This document shows, in pieces, positions 20,444 to 30,026 of a DNA stretch of 64,000 bases (position 1 is its first letter; each line of letters starts with the position of its first letter). Position numbers and translations under genes: made by a program. The notes under the pieces were generated by a model. That model ran no database searches, was not told the origin of the DNA, and saw only the letters and a list, made by a program, of their open reading frames with translations. Source of the DNA: Pseudomonas abietaniphila (GTDB lineage Bacteria > Pseudomonadota > Gammaproteobacteria > Pseudomonadales > Pseudomonadaceae); assembly GCF_039697315.1 (NCBI RefSeq), contig NZ_CP155619.1, forward strand, positions 3,968,001 through 4,032,000, in the 5' to 3' direction.

Positions 20444-20599
20444 TTTATGACTCTAGAACTTTTGTAGCAGTTATCTGGTTTTTCGCCTGAATTGGAGATT
20501 TGTCCTACATCTGCTGGGTGAATGTCTGATCACAATCAGCGAGAATAATCGCCCCCGTTGTTGCGTCGGACGGGGCAGCTGAGGATGTGGAGAAAGGGG

Positions 20600-21367
20600 A
20601 TGGGCTTCGATCAGGTGCGTCAGCGCCGCTTGTCAGACGATATTGTCGAACAGCTTGAGAGGATGATTCTCGAGGGCACGCTGCGGGCGGGTGAACGTCT
20701 GCCGGCCGAGCGTGCGTTGGCCGAGCAGTTTGGCGTGTCGCGCCCGTCTTTGCGCGAAGCGATTCAGAAGCTCACTGCCAAAGGCTTGCTGATCAGTCGT
20801 CAGGGTGGCGGCAATTATGTGGTGGAGAGTCTAGGTTCGACCTTCAGCGATCCGTTGCTGCATCTTTTGGAAAGCAGCGCCGATGCGCAGCGCGACCTAT
20901 TGGAGTTCCGCCACACCCTCGAAGCGTCCTGTGCTTATTACGCTGCCATTCGCGCGACCGACGTCGACCGCGCACGGCTGCGTGAAGCCTTTGATGCGTT
21001 GCAGGACTGCTACGCGCGGGTCGATGAGGTGAGTCGTGCGGAAGAGGGCGCGGCCGATGCGAATTTCCACCTGGCGATTGCCGAGGCCAGCCACAACGCG
21101 GTGCTGCTGCACACCATTCGCGGGCTGTTCGATTTGCTGCGGCGCAACGTCGTGACCAACATTGGCGGCATGTACAAACAACGCTCAGAGACGCGCGACA
21201 TGCTGATCAATCAGCACCGTGAGCTGTACCTGGCGATTATCGAAGGTCGGGCGGACGATGCCCGGGAAGTGTCCAGTCGACATCTGCTGTACGTGCAGGA
21301 AGTGCTCGAAGAGGTGCGTCAGCAGGTGCAGCGTACGGCGCGGGCCGAGCGGCGTAACGGCATTTGA
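20600..21367 (+). CDS. lldR: GntR/FadR-family regulator LldR
   Basis: A 255-residue regulator. The N-terminal winged helix (residues 5-75; LSDDIVEQLERMILEGTLRAGERLPAERALAEQFGVSRPSLREAIQKL) is of the FadR branch, and the C-terminal all-helical FCD domain (about 95-240) holds the metal/ligand pocket. The start MGFDQVRQRR has GGAG seven bases upstream. Divergent to lldP and the only regulator at this locus, it should repress the lld operon until lactate binds, as known for LldR in P. aeruginosa and P. stutzeri. A REP doublet follows the gene. Confidence 0.92.
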   Translation: MGFDQVRQRRLSDDIVEQLERMILEGTLRAGERLPAERALAEQFGVSRPSLREAIQKLTAKGLLISRQGGGNYVVESLGSTFSDPLLHLLESSADAQRDLLEFRHTLEASCAYYAAIRATDVDRARLREAFDALQDCYARVDEVSRAEEGAADANFHLAIAEASHNAVLLHTIRGLFDLLRRNVVTNIGGMYKQRSETRDMLINQHRELYLAIIEGRADDAREVSSRHLLYVQEVLEEVRQQVQRTARAERRNGI

Positions 21368-21393
21368 CGCAAATGCCTGCAGTGAGCTGAAAC

Positions 21394-21484
21394 CTGTGGG
21401 AGCGAATTTATTCGCGAAAAATCTGCGAGGCGCTAGACATCTGCCGCCTGTACTGGCCAATCGCGAATAAATTCGCTCCCACAG
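21394..21484. repeat. REP doublet (REPIN) after lldR
   Basis: Two perfect 24-bp inverted arms, each containing GTGGGAGCGAATTTATTCGC, flank a 43-bp middle. This is the Pseudomonas REP doublet format, placed between convergent lldR and smpB, where it could also serve as a 3'-end structure for both transcripts. Confidence 0.85.
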
Positions 21485-21528
21485 TTGATCCATGTCCGTC
21501 AGAGCGCATCGTCAAACCTGCGAAAAAG

Positions 21529-22011
21529 TCAGTCTTCCTTGCCCTTGTTTCGCACGGCGCGTTGCAGCTCGCGATTGGAGTCGCGTTCGCGCTCGGTATC
21601 ACGCTTGTCGTATTCCTTCTTGCCTTTACCCAGAGCGATTTCGCACTTGATCAAGTGCGCCTTCCAGTAAAGGGCAAGGGCGACCGCGGTATACCCTTTT
21701 TGCGCAACCGCGGCGTTGAGCCTTTCCAGCTCGCGTTTGTTGAGCAGCAGTTTACGGGTGCGTGTCGGGTCAGCGATGACGTGGGTACTGGCTGTCGTCA
21801 ACGGCGTGATGTGGCTACCCATCAGCCATGCCTCACCGTCCTTGAGCAGCACGTAACTGTCCACCAGCTGCACCTTGTTGGCACGCAGGCTTTTTACTTC
21901 CCAACCGGCCAGGACCAGACCGGCCTCGAACTTGTGTTCGATGAAGTAATCGTGACGCGCCTTTTTATTTTGCGCGATGGTCCCTGTGGGATGTTTCTTG
22001 AGCTTAGCCAT
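21529..22011 (-). CDS. smpB: SsrA-binding protein SmpB
   Basis: A 160-residue tmRNA partner, of normal length. Starts [43 protein letters not shown], contains the conserved SYV and [15 protein letters not shown], and ends in a lysine/arginine-rich tail ([19 protein letters not shown]) that enters the empty mRNA channel. It delivers alanyl-tmRNA to stalled ribosomes. A TATAAT sits ten bases before the ATG on the coding strand, implying a very short or no 5' leader. Upstream in-frame codons exist but are not family-like. The tmRNA gene is about 8 kb away on the same strand. Confidence 0.97.
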   Translation of the reverse strand: MAKLKKHPTGTIAQNKKARHDYFIEHKFEAGLVLAGWEVKSLRANKVQLVDSYVLLKDGEAWLMGSHITPLTTASTHVIADPTRTRKLLLNKRELERLNAAVAQKGYTAVALALYWKAHLIKCEIALGKGKKEYDKRDTERERDSNRELQRAVRNKGKED

Positions 22012-22020
22012 AGGCGACGC

Positions 22021-22026
22021 ATTATA
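22021..22026 (-). promoter_or_regulatory. Consensus -10 (TATAAT) right before smpB
   Basis: TATAAT on the minus strand ends nine bases before the smpB ATG. The matching -35 is poor. Transcription would start only a few bases from the ATG. Confidence 0.45.
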
Positions 22027-22139
22027 GGGATCAACGGTGCTCTCGGCTATGGGCTCGGCAACGTGAAGCGGTGTGCTTGAGCACGATGAGTGAATCCCGG
22101 ACAATGCGCGATCTTTTTTGCGTGTTGGACGTGTCAACG

Positions 22140-23543
22140 ATGTCGACGGACAAGGTTTCGGTTCACGGCAGCTGGGCGAGCCGCTGGGTGTTTATCCTGG
22201 CCGCCACAGGCTCGGCCGTGGGGTTGGGAAGCATATGGAAATTCCCCTACATGGTCGGCGTCTACGGCGGCGGTGCATTCGTGCTGGTGTTTCTGGCGTG
22301 CATCGCGTTGATCGGCGTTCCGGTGATGATGGCCGAAACCCTGATCGGCCGTCGTGCGCGCCAAAGTCCGGCCAATGCGCTCAAGGTGCTGGCGCTGGAA
22401 GCGGGGCATTCGAGTAAGTGGTCCTGGGGCGCATTCGCCGGGATGATCACTGCGCTGCTGATTCTTTCTTTTTATAGCGTCGTGGGCGGCTGGTCGCTCG
22501 AATACATCATTGATGTGGGCAAGGGCGATTTCCAGGCCGCTACGCCGGATGGCGTAGGCGCATTCTTCGGCGAGATGATCGCCGATCCATGGCGTCTGGT
22601 GGCGTGGCACACGCTGTTCATGCTGCTGTCGGCGATCACCATTGCCAAGGGCGTCAACGCCGGTCTTGAGCGCAGCCTGCGGATCCTGATGCCGCTGCTG
22701 TTCGTGCTGATGGTGATTCTGTTGGGCTACAGCCTGACCACCGGGCACTTCATGGAAGGCGTGCATTTCATGTTCGACTTCACACCCGAGAAACTGCTCG
22801 ACGGGTTGCTGCCTGCGATGGGTCACGCGTTTTTTTCGCTGAGCGTCGGCGTGGGCTCGATCATGATTTATGGCGCCTACATGACCAAAGAGGCCTCGAT
22901 CAGCGCTACGGTTGTGGGTGTGGCGCTCCTGGATACCTTTGTTTCGTTGCTAGCCGGTCTGGCATTGTTTCCGATTGTGTTTGCGGCAGGTCTGAATCCG
23001 AGCGAAGGCCCGGGCCTGATGTTTGTCACCTTGCCTTACGCGTTTAGTAACGTAGCGTTCGGCACGGTCATGGGCGTGGTGTTCTTCATTCTCGTCGCCG
23101 TGGCGGCGTGGAGTTCGGCGATCTCGCTCCTGGAGCCGATGGTGGCGTACCTCGTGGAGCGCACCAAGGTGCGTCGTGGTTGGGTGACCTTCTGGCTGTC
23201 GTTCATCTGCTGGTTTGTGGGACTCGGAACCGTGTTCTCGTTCAACATCTGGAAGCAGGCCAAATTTTTCGTGAACGAAGGCGGCGCGTTTCATCTCTAC
23301 CAGTGGGGCGCGACGGCTGGCCTGGATTTCTTCGGCGTGATCGATTTCTTCACGTCGCGGATCATGCTGCCGCTGGGTGGATTGTGCTTTGTGATTTTCG
23401 CGGGTTGGGTGATGGGCCGTGAGGCCGTGCGCGACGAGTTGTCGGTGCGCAGTCCGGTTCTGTTCGCTCTAACGTTTTTTTTGATGCGCTATGTGGCGCC
23501 GATCGGCATTCTGATTGTGTTTGCCGCTCAGCTTTGGAAATGA
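22140..23543 (+). CDS. Sodium-dependent NSS-family transporter
   Basis: A 467-residue neurotransmitter:sodium symporter homologue with about 11-12 membrane segments. The family signature is at the N-terminus ([38 protein letters not shown]), with the unwound-helix substrate site and sodium ligands expected there, followed by [15 protein letters not shown] and [16 protein letters not shown]. Bacterial relatives take up amino acids such as tryptophan, tyrosine or leucine with sodium; the substrate here is unknown. The start is uncertain: [10 protein letters not shown] (22140) precedes the family region, with in-frame ATGs at 22071, 22086 and 22104. Only seven bases separate its stop from ratA. 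Confidence 0.88.
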   Translation: MSTDKVSVHGSWASRWVFILAATGSAVGLGSIWKFPYMVGVYGGGAFVLVFLACIALIGVPVMMAETLIGRRARQSPANALKVLALEAGHSSKWSWGAFAGMITALLILSFYSVVGGWSLEYIIDVGKGDFQAATPDGVGAFFGEMIADPWRLVAWHTLFMLLSAITIAKGVNAGLERSLRILMPLLFVLMVILLGYSLTTGHFMEGVHFMFDFTPEKLLDGLLPAMGHAFFSLSVGVGSIMIYGAYMTKEASISATVVGVALLDTFVSLLAGLALFPIVFAAGLNPSEGPGLMFVTLPYAFSNVAFGTVMGVVFFILVAVAAWSSAISLLEPMVAYLVERTKVRRGWVTFWLSFICWFVGLGTVFSFNIWKQAKFFVNEGGAFHLYQWGATAGLDFFGVIDFFTSRIMLPLGGLCFVIFAGWVMGREAVRDELSVRSPVLFALTFFLMRYVAPIGILIVFAAQLWK

Positions 23544-23550
23544 CGCTGAC

Positions 23551-23985
23551 ATGACTACGCATATTCAACGTTCGGCCCTGTTGCCGTATCCCGCTCAGGC
23601 GCTGTACGACCTGGTCAACGACGTGGCTCGCTATTCCGAGTTCCTGCCCTGGTGCTCCGGCGCCACGGTGCTGGAACAGAGCGATACGATGATGCGCGCT
23701 CGCGTCGAGGTGGCCAAAGGTGGCCTGAGTCAGCATTTCGTGACGCGCAACACGCTGAAGCCTGGGCAGATGATCGAGATGAACCTGGAGGAAGGGCCGT
23801 TCAGTCAGCTGCATGGCATCTGGACCTTCAAGGCGCTGGGCGAGAAGGCCTGCAAGATCAGTCTGGATCTGTCCTTCGATTACTCCGGTTCCATCGTGCG
23901 TGCCACGCTGGGCCCGTTGTTCAATCAGGCAGCCAACACCTTGGTCGATGCGTTCTGCCAGCGCGCTAAAGAGCTGCATGTCTGA
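23551..23985 (+). CDS. ratA: RatA/PasT-family protein (SRPBCC fold)
   Basis: A 144-residue START-like (Coq10/SRPBCC) protein: HIQRSALLPYPAQALYDLVNDVARYSEFLPWC is the family N-terminus. E. coli RatA (PasT) binds the 50S subunit and blocks 70S assembly in one report; other work points to a ubiquinone-binding role as in Coq10. It overlaps rnfH by eight bases, the conserved ratA-rnfH pair (pasTI), once proposed as a toxin-antitoxin pair. The upstream extension of 12 residues in frame overlaps the transporter gene and was not used. Confidence 0.9.
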   Translation: MTTHIQRSALLPYPAQALYDLVNDVARYSEFLPWCSGATVLEQSDTMMRARVEVAKGGLSQHFVTRNTLKPGQMIEMNLEEGPFSQLHGIWTFKALGEKACKISLDLSFDYSGSIVRATLGPLFNQAANTLVDAFCQRAKELHV

Positions 23986-24298
23986 GGCGATGATCAACGT
24001 CGAGGTGGTGTATGCCGCTGTCGACCGTCAGGAGCTGCTCAAGATTGAGGTGCCCGCGGGTACCACCGTCTTGGGCGCTGTGACGGCTTCCGGCATCGCT
24101 GAGCGCTTCGCCGATGTGCAGTTCGATCAATACGCGCTCGGGATATTTGGCAAGGTGATCCCCGATCCTTCAGTGCGTCGAGTGGAGGAGGGCGATCGGG
24201 TCGAGATCTACCGCCCGCTGCTGGCTGATCCGAAAGAAGTGCGACGGTTGCGCGCGGAGAAGGCCGCGAAGGCAAAAAAAGCGCAAAAACCGATTTAA
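23978..24298 (+). CDS. rnfH: RnfH-family ubiquitin-like protein
   Basis: A 106-residue beta-grasp protein (UPF0125/RnfH): INVEVVYAAVDRQELLKIEVPAGTTVLGAVTASGI followed by GKVIPDPSVRRVEEGDRVEIYRPLLADPKEVRRLRAEKA and a lysine/alanine-rich tail. Proposed as PasI antitoxin partner of RatA, or, where rnf genes exist, an electron-transport accessory; no rnf genes are present here. It starts inside ratA and ends before a bidirectional terminator. Confidence 0.92.
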   Translation: MSEAMINVEVVYAAVDRQELLKIEVPAGTTVLGAVTASGIAERFADVQFDQYALGIFGKVIPDPSVRRVEEGDRVEIYRPLLADPKEVRRLRAEKAAKAKKAQKPI

Positions 24299-24327
24299 CT
24301 TTTTCATCGGTTCGATTGAAAGGCGTA

Positions 24328-24356
24328 AAAAAGCCCGGCATTGCCGGGCTTTCTTT
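24328..24356. terminator. Bidirectional terminator rnfH/bamE
   Basis: Stem AAAGCCCGGCA / TGCCGGGCTTT with A run before and T run after, between convergent rnfH (plus) and bamE (minus). Confidence 0.9.
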
Positions 24357-24384
24357 TGCAGCTGCTTTTGGCAGCCCGCGAGGA

Positions 24385-24909
24385 TCAGCGTGGATTGGTG
24401 TCCAGCGGTTCCTGAGTCGGGACCGGAACGGTTTCGACCTTGTCGACATCGTTCTGGATCTGCTCGAGCAGAGAGCCAGGCTTCGGCGGCTCTTCCTTCG
24501 GCTGCTGTTCCCCTTTGTTTTCGGGGGTAGTAGTCGTGTCGCTGCTCTTGCCAAGGATGGCTTCGTCGCGGCTCACGCCGGGTTTGAAGTCGCCGGAAAG
24601 GCTCGCGAGTTGATCGTTGGCATTGAAGATCAGGCTGATGCGTTCCTGTTGGCGTTCACCGCCACCGGGCTGCAGGCTGTACAGGTAGTCCCAGCGATCA
24701 GGGTGGAAGGTATCGGCCAACAGGGGATTGCCCATGATAAACCTTACTTGCCGACGGGTCATTCCGGGCCGTAACTGGTCTATCATGTCCTGCGTGACGA
24801 CATTGCCCTGTTGGATGTCGATTTTATAAACCCCGGGGAATGAACAACCGGCGAGTGCGAGCAGTCCCACGAAGGTGAAACTGGTTAGCAAGAGCTTGGT
24901 GTTTTGCAT
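24385..24909 (-). CDS. bamE: Outer membrane assembly lipoprotein BamE/OmlA
   Basis: A 174-residue lipoprotein. The signal peptide ends in the lipobox LAGC (lipidated Cys22). The SmpA/OmlA fold follows ([42 protein letters not shown]), and the C-terminal 60 residues are a Pro/Gln/Glu/Thr-rich low-complexity tail typical of pseudomonads and absent from E. coli BamE. It is part of the Bam complex that inserts beta-barrel proteins in the outer membrane. Divergent from fur with 98 bp between starts, the usual omlA-fur pairing. Confidence 0.95.
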   Translation of the reverse strand: MQNTKLLLTSFTFVGLLALAGCSFPGVYKIDIQQGNVVTQDMIDQLRPGMTRRQVRFIMGNPLLADTFHPDRWDYLYSLQPGGGERQQERISLIFNANDQLASLSGDFKPGVSRDEAILGKSSDTTTTPENKGEQQPKEEPPKPGSLLEQIQNDVDKVETVPVPTQEPLDTNPR

Positions 24910-25007
24910 CGGTGGGCGACTTCCACTATCTTGGCTGGGACAACGTAAACCCCGATCATACCTGCATTAAGAGAAGCTGCGAAGCAGCGTCTGCGAGAAA
25001 GCTGACC

Positions 25008-25421
25008 ATGGTTGAAAATAGCGAACTACGCAAAGCTGGACTTAAAGTGACTCTGCCACGGGTCAAGATCCTTCAAATGCTCGATTCTGCAGAGCAGCGC
25101 CACATGAGCGCGGAGGACGTCTACAAGGCACTTATGGAGGCCAACGAAGACGTCGGTCTGGCAACGGTTTACCGTGTTTTGACTCAGTTCGAAGCAGCCG
25201 GGTTGGTGGTTCGCCACAACTTCGACGGCGGTCATGCCGTGTTTGAGCTTGCCGACGGAGGCCACCACGACCACATGGTCAATGTGGAGTCCGGTGAGGT
25301 GATCGAGTTCTTCGACGAAGAAATCGAAAAGCTGCAAAAAGCCATTGTGACCAAGCACGGTTTTGAGCTGGTGGATCACAATCTGGTGCTTTACGTACGC
25401 AAGAAAGAGAAGCTGGACTGA
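25008..25421 (+). CDS. fur: Ferric uptake regulator Fur
   Basis: A 137-residue iron-responsive repressor. Winged helix residues 1-80 (LRKAGLKVTLPRVKILQMLDSAEQRHMSAEDVYKALMEANEDVGLATVYRVLTQFEAAGLV), then the dimerisation domain with the metal-binding run GGHHDHMV. It lacks CxxC zinc-binding cysteines, as usual for pseudomonad Fur. It represses siderophore and iron-uptake genes when Fe2+ is bound. The start MVENSELRKAGLKVT matches the family. A small hairpin (AGCTGC/GCAGCG) lies in the leader. Confidence 0.97.
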   Translation: MVENSELRKAGLKVTLPRVKILQMLDSAEQRHMSAEDVYKALMEANEDVGLATVYRVLTQFEAAGLVVRHNFDGGHAVFELADGGHHDHMVNVESGEVIEFFDEEIEKLQKAIVTKHGFELVDHNLVLYVRKKEKLD

Positions 25422-25437
25422 GTCTTTTTCGGATACA

Positions 25438-25467
25438 CAAAAAAGGCGACCCTCGGGTCGCCTTTTT
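25438..25467. terminator. Bidirectional terminator fur/recN
   Basis: AAAAAAGGCGACC-CTC-GGGTCGCCTTTTTT: a long stem with A and T flanks between the convergent fur and recN genes. Confidence 0.92.
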
Positions 25468-25487
25468 TGGTTTCCGTCACGCCATTT

Positions 25488-27161
25488 TCAGGATTTGGCG
25501 GTAATCACCATCTTTTTCGCGTGGGCCAGGGATTCCTTGGTCAGGTCGATCCCGCCCAGCATCCTCGCCACTTCCTCCACGCGCTCGCTCTTGCTGAGTT
25601 TGGAAACGGCGGTGCGTGTCACCTCTTCCTCGCGAACCTTGTGCACGAATAAGTGCTGATGCCCTTGCGCCGCGACCTGTGGCAAGTGCGTGACGGTCAT
25701 GACCTGGCCACGCTCACCGAGCCTGCGCAGCAGCTGCCCGACGATTTCAGCGGTCGGTCCGCCGATGCCGACGTCGACTTCGTCAAAGACCAGCGTGGGC
25801 ACGCGTGAGGTCTGTGCGGTAATGACCTGGATCGCCAGACTGATCCGGGAGAGTTCACCGCCTGATGCCACTTTTGCCAGCGCCTTGAGCGGTTGACCGG
25901 GGTTGGCACTGACCAGCAGCTCGACCTGTTCAAGGCCGTGAGGTGACAGTTCCTTCTCCGCGTTTTCACGCAGTTCGATATTGAAGCGTCCGCCTGGCAT
26001 GCCCAGTCGCTGAATCTCATGCTCCACGGCATGGGCCAGCTCAGGGGCTGCACGATGGCGAAGGTCGCTCAGTTCGCGGGCCTTTTCCTGATAGTGGCGG
26101 GCATACGAGCCGAGTTCATGCTCGAGACGCTCGATGGCTTCGTCATTGGCGTTCAGCGTCTCGATCTCGTCCAGCAGCTTCTGATGCAATGCCGGCACTT
26201 CGGTTGGCTGAACCCGGTGTTTGCGCGCGAGCGTGTAAATGGTGTCCAGCCGCTCTTCGATCTGTTGCAGGCGTGCAGGGTCGGCTTCGAAACGATCCAG
26301 GAAACGATTGATTTCGCCAACGGCTTCTTCCACCTGAATCTGCGCGCTGGAGAGCAGGTTGGTCGCTTCATTCAGCGCGTCTGGCGAGTTGTTTACGCTG
26401 GTCAACCGGTTGAGGCTGGCGGTCAGGGCGTTCAGTGCGTTGCCTGAATCGCTCTCGCTGCACAGCTCGACGACTTGTCGGCAGATGCCCAGCAAGCTTT
26501 CTGCGTTCGTCAGGGTGGTGTGTTCCTGCTCCAGATGTTCAAGCTCGTTTTCGCCCAGACTCAGGCTTTCGAGTTCTTCCAGCTGATAGCTCAACAATTG
26601 GTGCTTGGCGCGCTGTTCGTCCCCGGAGTTGGCAAGTCGCTCAAGCTCCTGGCGCGTCTGGCGCCAGCGTTGAGCGGCCAGTTGCACCTGGCGCGCGAGG
26701 TCGGTGGCGCCTGCATATTCGTCCAGCAGCCGACGATGAGTGTCGGTCTTGAGCAGTGACTGATGCTCGTGCTGGCTATGGATATCGATCAGCAGTTCGC
26801 CCAGCGCTTTGAGATCGCCCTGCGGGCAGGGCGTGCCGTTTATATAAGAGCGCGAACGGCCTTCGGCGGTGATCACCCTGCGAAGAATGCAGGGGCCGTC
26901 GGTTTCCAGATCGCGCTCCTTGAGCCAGGCGTCGGCTTCCGGGATGTCCGACACATCGAAGGTTGCCAGAATGTCAGCCTTGTCGGCACCCGGTCTTACT
27001 ACGCCGCTGTCGGCACGATCACCCAGCGTCAGGCCAAGCGCGTCGAGCATGATCGACTTGCCGGCACCGGTCTCACCGGTGATCACGCTCATGCCGCGAT
27101 CCAGTTCCAGATCGAGATGTTCAACGATGGCGTAGCTATGTATGGACAGGTGCACCAGCAT
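25488..27161 (-). CDS. recN: DNA repair protein RecN
   Basis: A 557-residue SMC-like ATPase. Walker A is GETGAGKS (about 29-36); long coiled-coil arms span about 160-360; the ABC signature ASGGELSRISLAIQ and Walker B VPTLVFDEVDVGIGG are near the C-terminus. It acts in double-strand break repair, holding sister chromatids with RecA. The start MLVHLSIHSYAIVEHLDLE is the family N-terminus. A LexA box lies 25-40 bases upstream, so it is SOS-induced. Convergent with fur. Confidence 0.97.
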   Translation of the reverse strand: MLVHLSIHSYAIVEHLDLELDRGMSVITGETGAGKSIMLDALGLTLGDRADSGVVRPGADKADILATFDVSDIPEADAWLKERDLETDGPCILRRVITAEGRSRSYINGTPCPQGDLKALGELLIDIHSQHEHQSLLKTDTHRRLLDEYAGATDLARQVQLAAQRWRQTRQELERLANSGDEQRAKHQLLSYQLEELESLSLGENELEHLEQEHTTLTNAESLLGICRQVVELCSESDSGNALNALTASLNRLTSVNNSPDALNEATNLLSSAQIQVEEAVGEINRFLDRFEADPARLQQIEERLDTIYTLARKHRVQPTEVPALHQKLLDEIETLNANDEAIERLEHELGSYARHYQEKARELSDLRHRAAPELAHAVEHEIQRLGMPGGRFNIELRENAEKELSPHGLEQVELLVSANPGQPLKALAKVASGGELSRISLAIQVITAQTSRVPTLVFDEVDVGIGGPTAEIVGQLLRRLGERGQVMTVTHLPQVAAQGHQHLFVHKVREEEVTRTAVSKLSKSERVEEVARMLGGIDLTKESLAHAKKMVITAKS

Positions 27162-27185
27162 AAGGGCGGCTCCCAAGCGATTTGT

Positions 27186-27201
27186 CTGGTTATTTATACA
27201 G
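27186..27201. promoter_or_regulatory. LexA (SOS) box upstream of recN
   Basis: On the minus strand CTGTATAAATAACCAG matches the LexA consensus (CTG-N10-CAG with an AT-rich middle). It is placed 25 bp before the recN start, where it would cover the promoter. Confidence 0.85.
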
Positions 27202-27353
27202 TGTTTTGCTTCGGGCTGACAATGCCCGGCCTTAGCTCGATTTGGCAGGGCTTCGATGTTTCTTAGCACCGTTGTCGAGTTTTCGTGAGCGGGATCACGA
27301 AACGCATCATGTTGGAATGTTTGTAGGGTTATTCGCCCTCTCCTGCATCAAAA

Positions 27354-27385
27354 CCCCTTGAAGCCGAAAATTAAGGCCCCATATA
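27354..27385 (+). promoter_or_regulatory. Sigma-32 heat-shock promoter of grpE
   Basis: CCCCTTGAA (27354-27362) and CCCCATATA (27377-27385), with 14 bases between CTTGAA and CCCCAT, matches the RpoH consensus. The start would be near 27393, about 45 bases before grpE. It probably drives grpE-dnaK-dnaJ. Confidence 0.88.
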
Positions 27386-27437
27386 GCCGGACAGAAGCGT
27401 GAGTTCAGCTCACGGACGCAATTAGAAGGAGAGAACG

Positions 27438-28004
27438 ATGGCTGACGAACAGAACCCGGATACGCAGGCTCAGGATCAGGCTACAGGCGCGGCGAATTCC
27501 GGAGAAGATTTGGCAACGCGTGTACAGGTGCTGGAAGAGCAACTGGCTGCGGCACAGGACCAGTCTCTGCGTGTCGCTGCGGATCTGCAGAACGTCCGCC
27601 GCCGCGCCGAACAGGATGTGGAAAAGGCTCACAAATTTGCACTGGAGAAGTTCGCTGGCGATCTGCTGCCGATCGTCGACAGCCTGGAGCGTGGTCTGGA
27701 CCTGTCCAACCCGGATGACGAGAGCATCCGTCCGATGCGTGAAGGCATCGAGCTGACCCTCAAGATGTTTGCGGACACCCTCAAGCGTTATCACCTGGAA
27801 GCCATCGACCCGCACGGTCAGCCGTTCAACGCCGAGCATCACCAGGCAATGGCGATGCAGGAAAGTGCTGACGTCGAGCCGAACAGTGTGCTGAAGGTGT
27901 TCCAGAAGGGTTATCAGCTGAACGGCCGTCTACTGCGCCCGGCCATGGTCGTGGTCAGTAAGGCGCCGTCGCCTGTTGCACCGTCAATTGACGAGCAGGC
28001 TTGA
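27438..28004 (+). CDS. grpE: Nucleotide exchange factor GrpE
   Basis: A 188-residue DnaK cochaperone. The N-terminal 35 residues are polar and disordered, then comes a long coiled coil ([40 protein letters not shown]), and a beta domain ends in [12 protein letters not shown]. It dimerises and releases ADP from DnaK. GAAGGAGAG precedes the ATG. First gene of the heat-shock unit behind a sigma-32 promoter. Confidence 0.96.
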   Translation: MADEQNPDTQAQDQATGAANSGEDLATRVQVLEEQLAAAQDQSLRVAADLQNVRRRAEQDVEKAHKFALEKFAGDLLPIVDSLERGLDLSNPDDESIRPMREGIELTLKMFADTLKRYHLEAIDPHGQPFNAEHHQAMAMQESADVEPNSVLKVFQKGYQLNGRLLRPAMVVVSKAPSPVAPSIDEQA

Positions 28005-28109
28005 AATCAGCTGAGTGGCCCCCATTTACAGGCCATGCGTTTAAAGAATTACCGCAATTTGTAAACGCAGTTGCGGCAACCTAATTAAAAAGTTTCGGGA
28101 GAGTCAAAG

Positions 28110-30026
28110 ATGGGCAAGATTATCGGTATCGACCTGGGGACCACCAACTCCTGTGTCTCGGTTCTGGAAAACGGTGTTGCGAAGGTTATTGAGAACGCCG
28201 AAGGCGCGCGTACCACGCCTTCGATCATTGCTTACGCCAACGACGGTGAAATTCTGGTCGGTCAGTCGGCCAAGCGTCAGGCAGTGACCAATCCGCACAA
28301 CACTCTGTACGCGGTGAAGCGTCTGATCGGCCGTAAGTTTGACGAAGAAGTCGTTCAGAAAGACATCAAGATGGTGCCTTACACCATCGCCAAGGCTGAC
28401 AACGGCGACGCGTGGGTTTCGGTCAACGACAAGAAGATGTCCCCTCCTCAGATTTCCGCGGAAATCCTGAAGAAGATGAAAAAAACCGCCGAAGACTACT
28501 TGGGCGAGACTGTGACTGAAGCGGTCATTACCGTTCCGGCCTACTTCAACGACAGCCAGCGTCAGGCAACCAAAGACGCCGGCCGCATCGCGGGTCTGGA
28601 CGTAAAACGCATCATCAACGAACCGACCGCAGCTGCTCTGGCTTACGGTATGGACAAAGCGAAAGGCGACCACACTGTCATCGTTTACGACTTGGGTGGC
28701 GGTACTTTCGACGTGTCGGTCATCGAGATCGCTGAAGTCGACGGTGAGCACCAGTTTGAAGTGTTGGCCACCAACGGCGACACCTTCCTGGGTGGTGAGG
28801 ACTTCGACATTCGTCTGATCGACTACCTCGTCGACGAATTCAAGAAAGAAACCAGCATGAACCTCAAAGGTGATCCGCTGGCGATGCAGCGTCTGAAAGA
28901 AGCTGCTGAAAAAGCCAAGATCGAGCTGTCCTCGAGCTTGCAGACCGATGTGAACCTGCCGTACATCACTGCAGACGCCACCGGTCCTAAGCACCTGAAT
29001 GTGAAGATCTCCCGCGCCAAGCTGGAATCGCTGGTAGAAGACCTGGTTCAACGCACCATCGAGCCATGCCGTATCGCGCTGAAAGACGCCGGTATCGACA
29101 TCAGCAAGATCAACGACGTGATTCTGGTCGGCGGTCAGACCCGTATGCCGCTGGTTCAGCAGCAGGTCACTGAGTTCTTCGGTAAAGAGGCGCGTAAAGA
29201 CGTCAACCCGGACGAAGCGGTTGCCATGGGTGCTGCCATCCAGGGCGCGGTTCTGGCCGGCGACGTGAAAGACGTTCTGTTGCTCGACGTAAGCCCGCTG
29301 ACTCTGGGTATCGAAACCATGGGCGGCGTGATGACTGCGCTGATCGAGAAAAACACCACGATTCCTACCAAGAAATCTCAAGTGTTCTCGACGGCCGATG
29401 ACAACCAGAGCGCCGTGACCATTCACGTGCTGCAAGGTGAGCGTAAGCAAGCGGCTCAGAACAAGTCGCTGGGCAAGTTCGACCTGGCTGAGATTCCACC
29501 GGCTCCACGCGGTGTGCCTCAGATTGAAGTGACCTTCGACATCGACGCCAACGGCATCCTGCACGTCGGCGCGAAAGACAAGGCCACTGGCAAGACTCAG
29601 TCGATCGTGATCAAGGCTAACTCGGGTCTGTCCGAGGAAGAGATTCAGCAGATGATTCGTGACGCTGAAACCAACGCCGACGAAGACCGTAAGTTCGAAG
29701 AGCTGGCCTCTGCCCGTAACCAGGGTGATGCGCTGGTCCACTCGACTCGCAAAATGGTCGCTGACGCGGGTGACAAGGTCACCGCGGAAGAGAAAACCGC
29801 TATCGAAGCTGCTGTTGTTGCTCTGGAAGCGGCTGTCAAAGGCGATGACAAGGCTGCCATCGAAGCGAAGGTCGAAGAGCTGTCGAAAGTCTCTGCCCCT
29901 GTCGCTCAGAAGATGTACGCCGAGCAGGCTGAAAAACCGGAAGCCGGTGCTCAGGCTGCACAGGAAGAGCACAAGGCTGACGACGTTGTCGACGCTGAGT
30001 TCGAAGAAGTGAAAGACCATAAGTAA
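28110..30026 (+). CDS. dnaK: Hsp70 chaperone DnaK
   Basis: A 638-residue Hsp70. The ATPase domain has [12 protein letters not shown] (residues 4-15) and [13 protein letters not shown]; the interdomain linker is [13 protein letters not shown]; the substrate-binding domain and lid follow, with the C-terminal tail ending [11 protein letters not shown]. It works with DnaJ and GrpE in protein folding and sigma-32 control. GGGAGAG precedes the ATG. A 105-bp gap follows grpE and a 338-bp gap precedes dnaJ. Confidence 0.99.
   Translation: MGKIIGIDLGTTNSCVSVLENGVAKVIENAEGARTTPSIIAYANDGEILVGQSAKRQAVTNPHNTLYAVKRLIGRKFDEEVVQKDIKMVPYTIAKADNGDAWVSVNDKKMSPPQISAEILKKMKKTAEDYLGETVTEAVITVPAYFNDSQRQATKDAGRIAGLDVKRIINEPTAAALAYGMDKAKGDHTVIVYDLGGGTFDVSVIEIAEVDGEHQFEVLATNGDTFLGGEDFDIRLIDYLVDEFKKETSMNLKGDPLAMQRLKEAAEKAKIELSSSLQTDVNLPYITADATGPKHLNVKISRAKLESLVEDLVQRTIEPCRIALKDAGIDISKINDVILVGGQTRMPLVQQQVTEFFGKEARKDVNPDEAVAMGAAIQGAVLAGDVKDVLLLDVSPLTLGIETMGGVMTALIEKNTTIPTKKSQVFSTADDNQSAVTIHVLQGERKQAAQNKSLGKFDLAEIPPAPRGVPQIEVTFDIDANGILHVGAKDKATGKTQSIVIKANSGLSEEEIQQMIRDAETNADEDRKFEELASARNQGDALVHSTRKMVADAGDKVTAEEKTAIEAAVVALEAAVKGDDKAAIEAKVEELSKVSAPVAQKMYAEQAEKPEAGAQAAQEEHKADDVVDAEFEEVKDHK

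Noticed and set aside
23551..24298. ratA-rnfH as a genuine toxin-antitoxin system
   Set aside because: The pair is a conserved core locus in gammaproteobacteria and RatA is Coq10-like; sequence alone does not support toxin function, so it is not listed as a finding.
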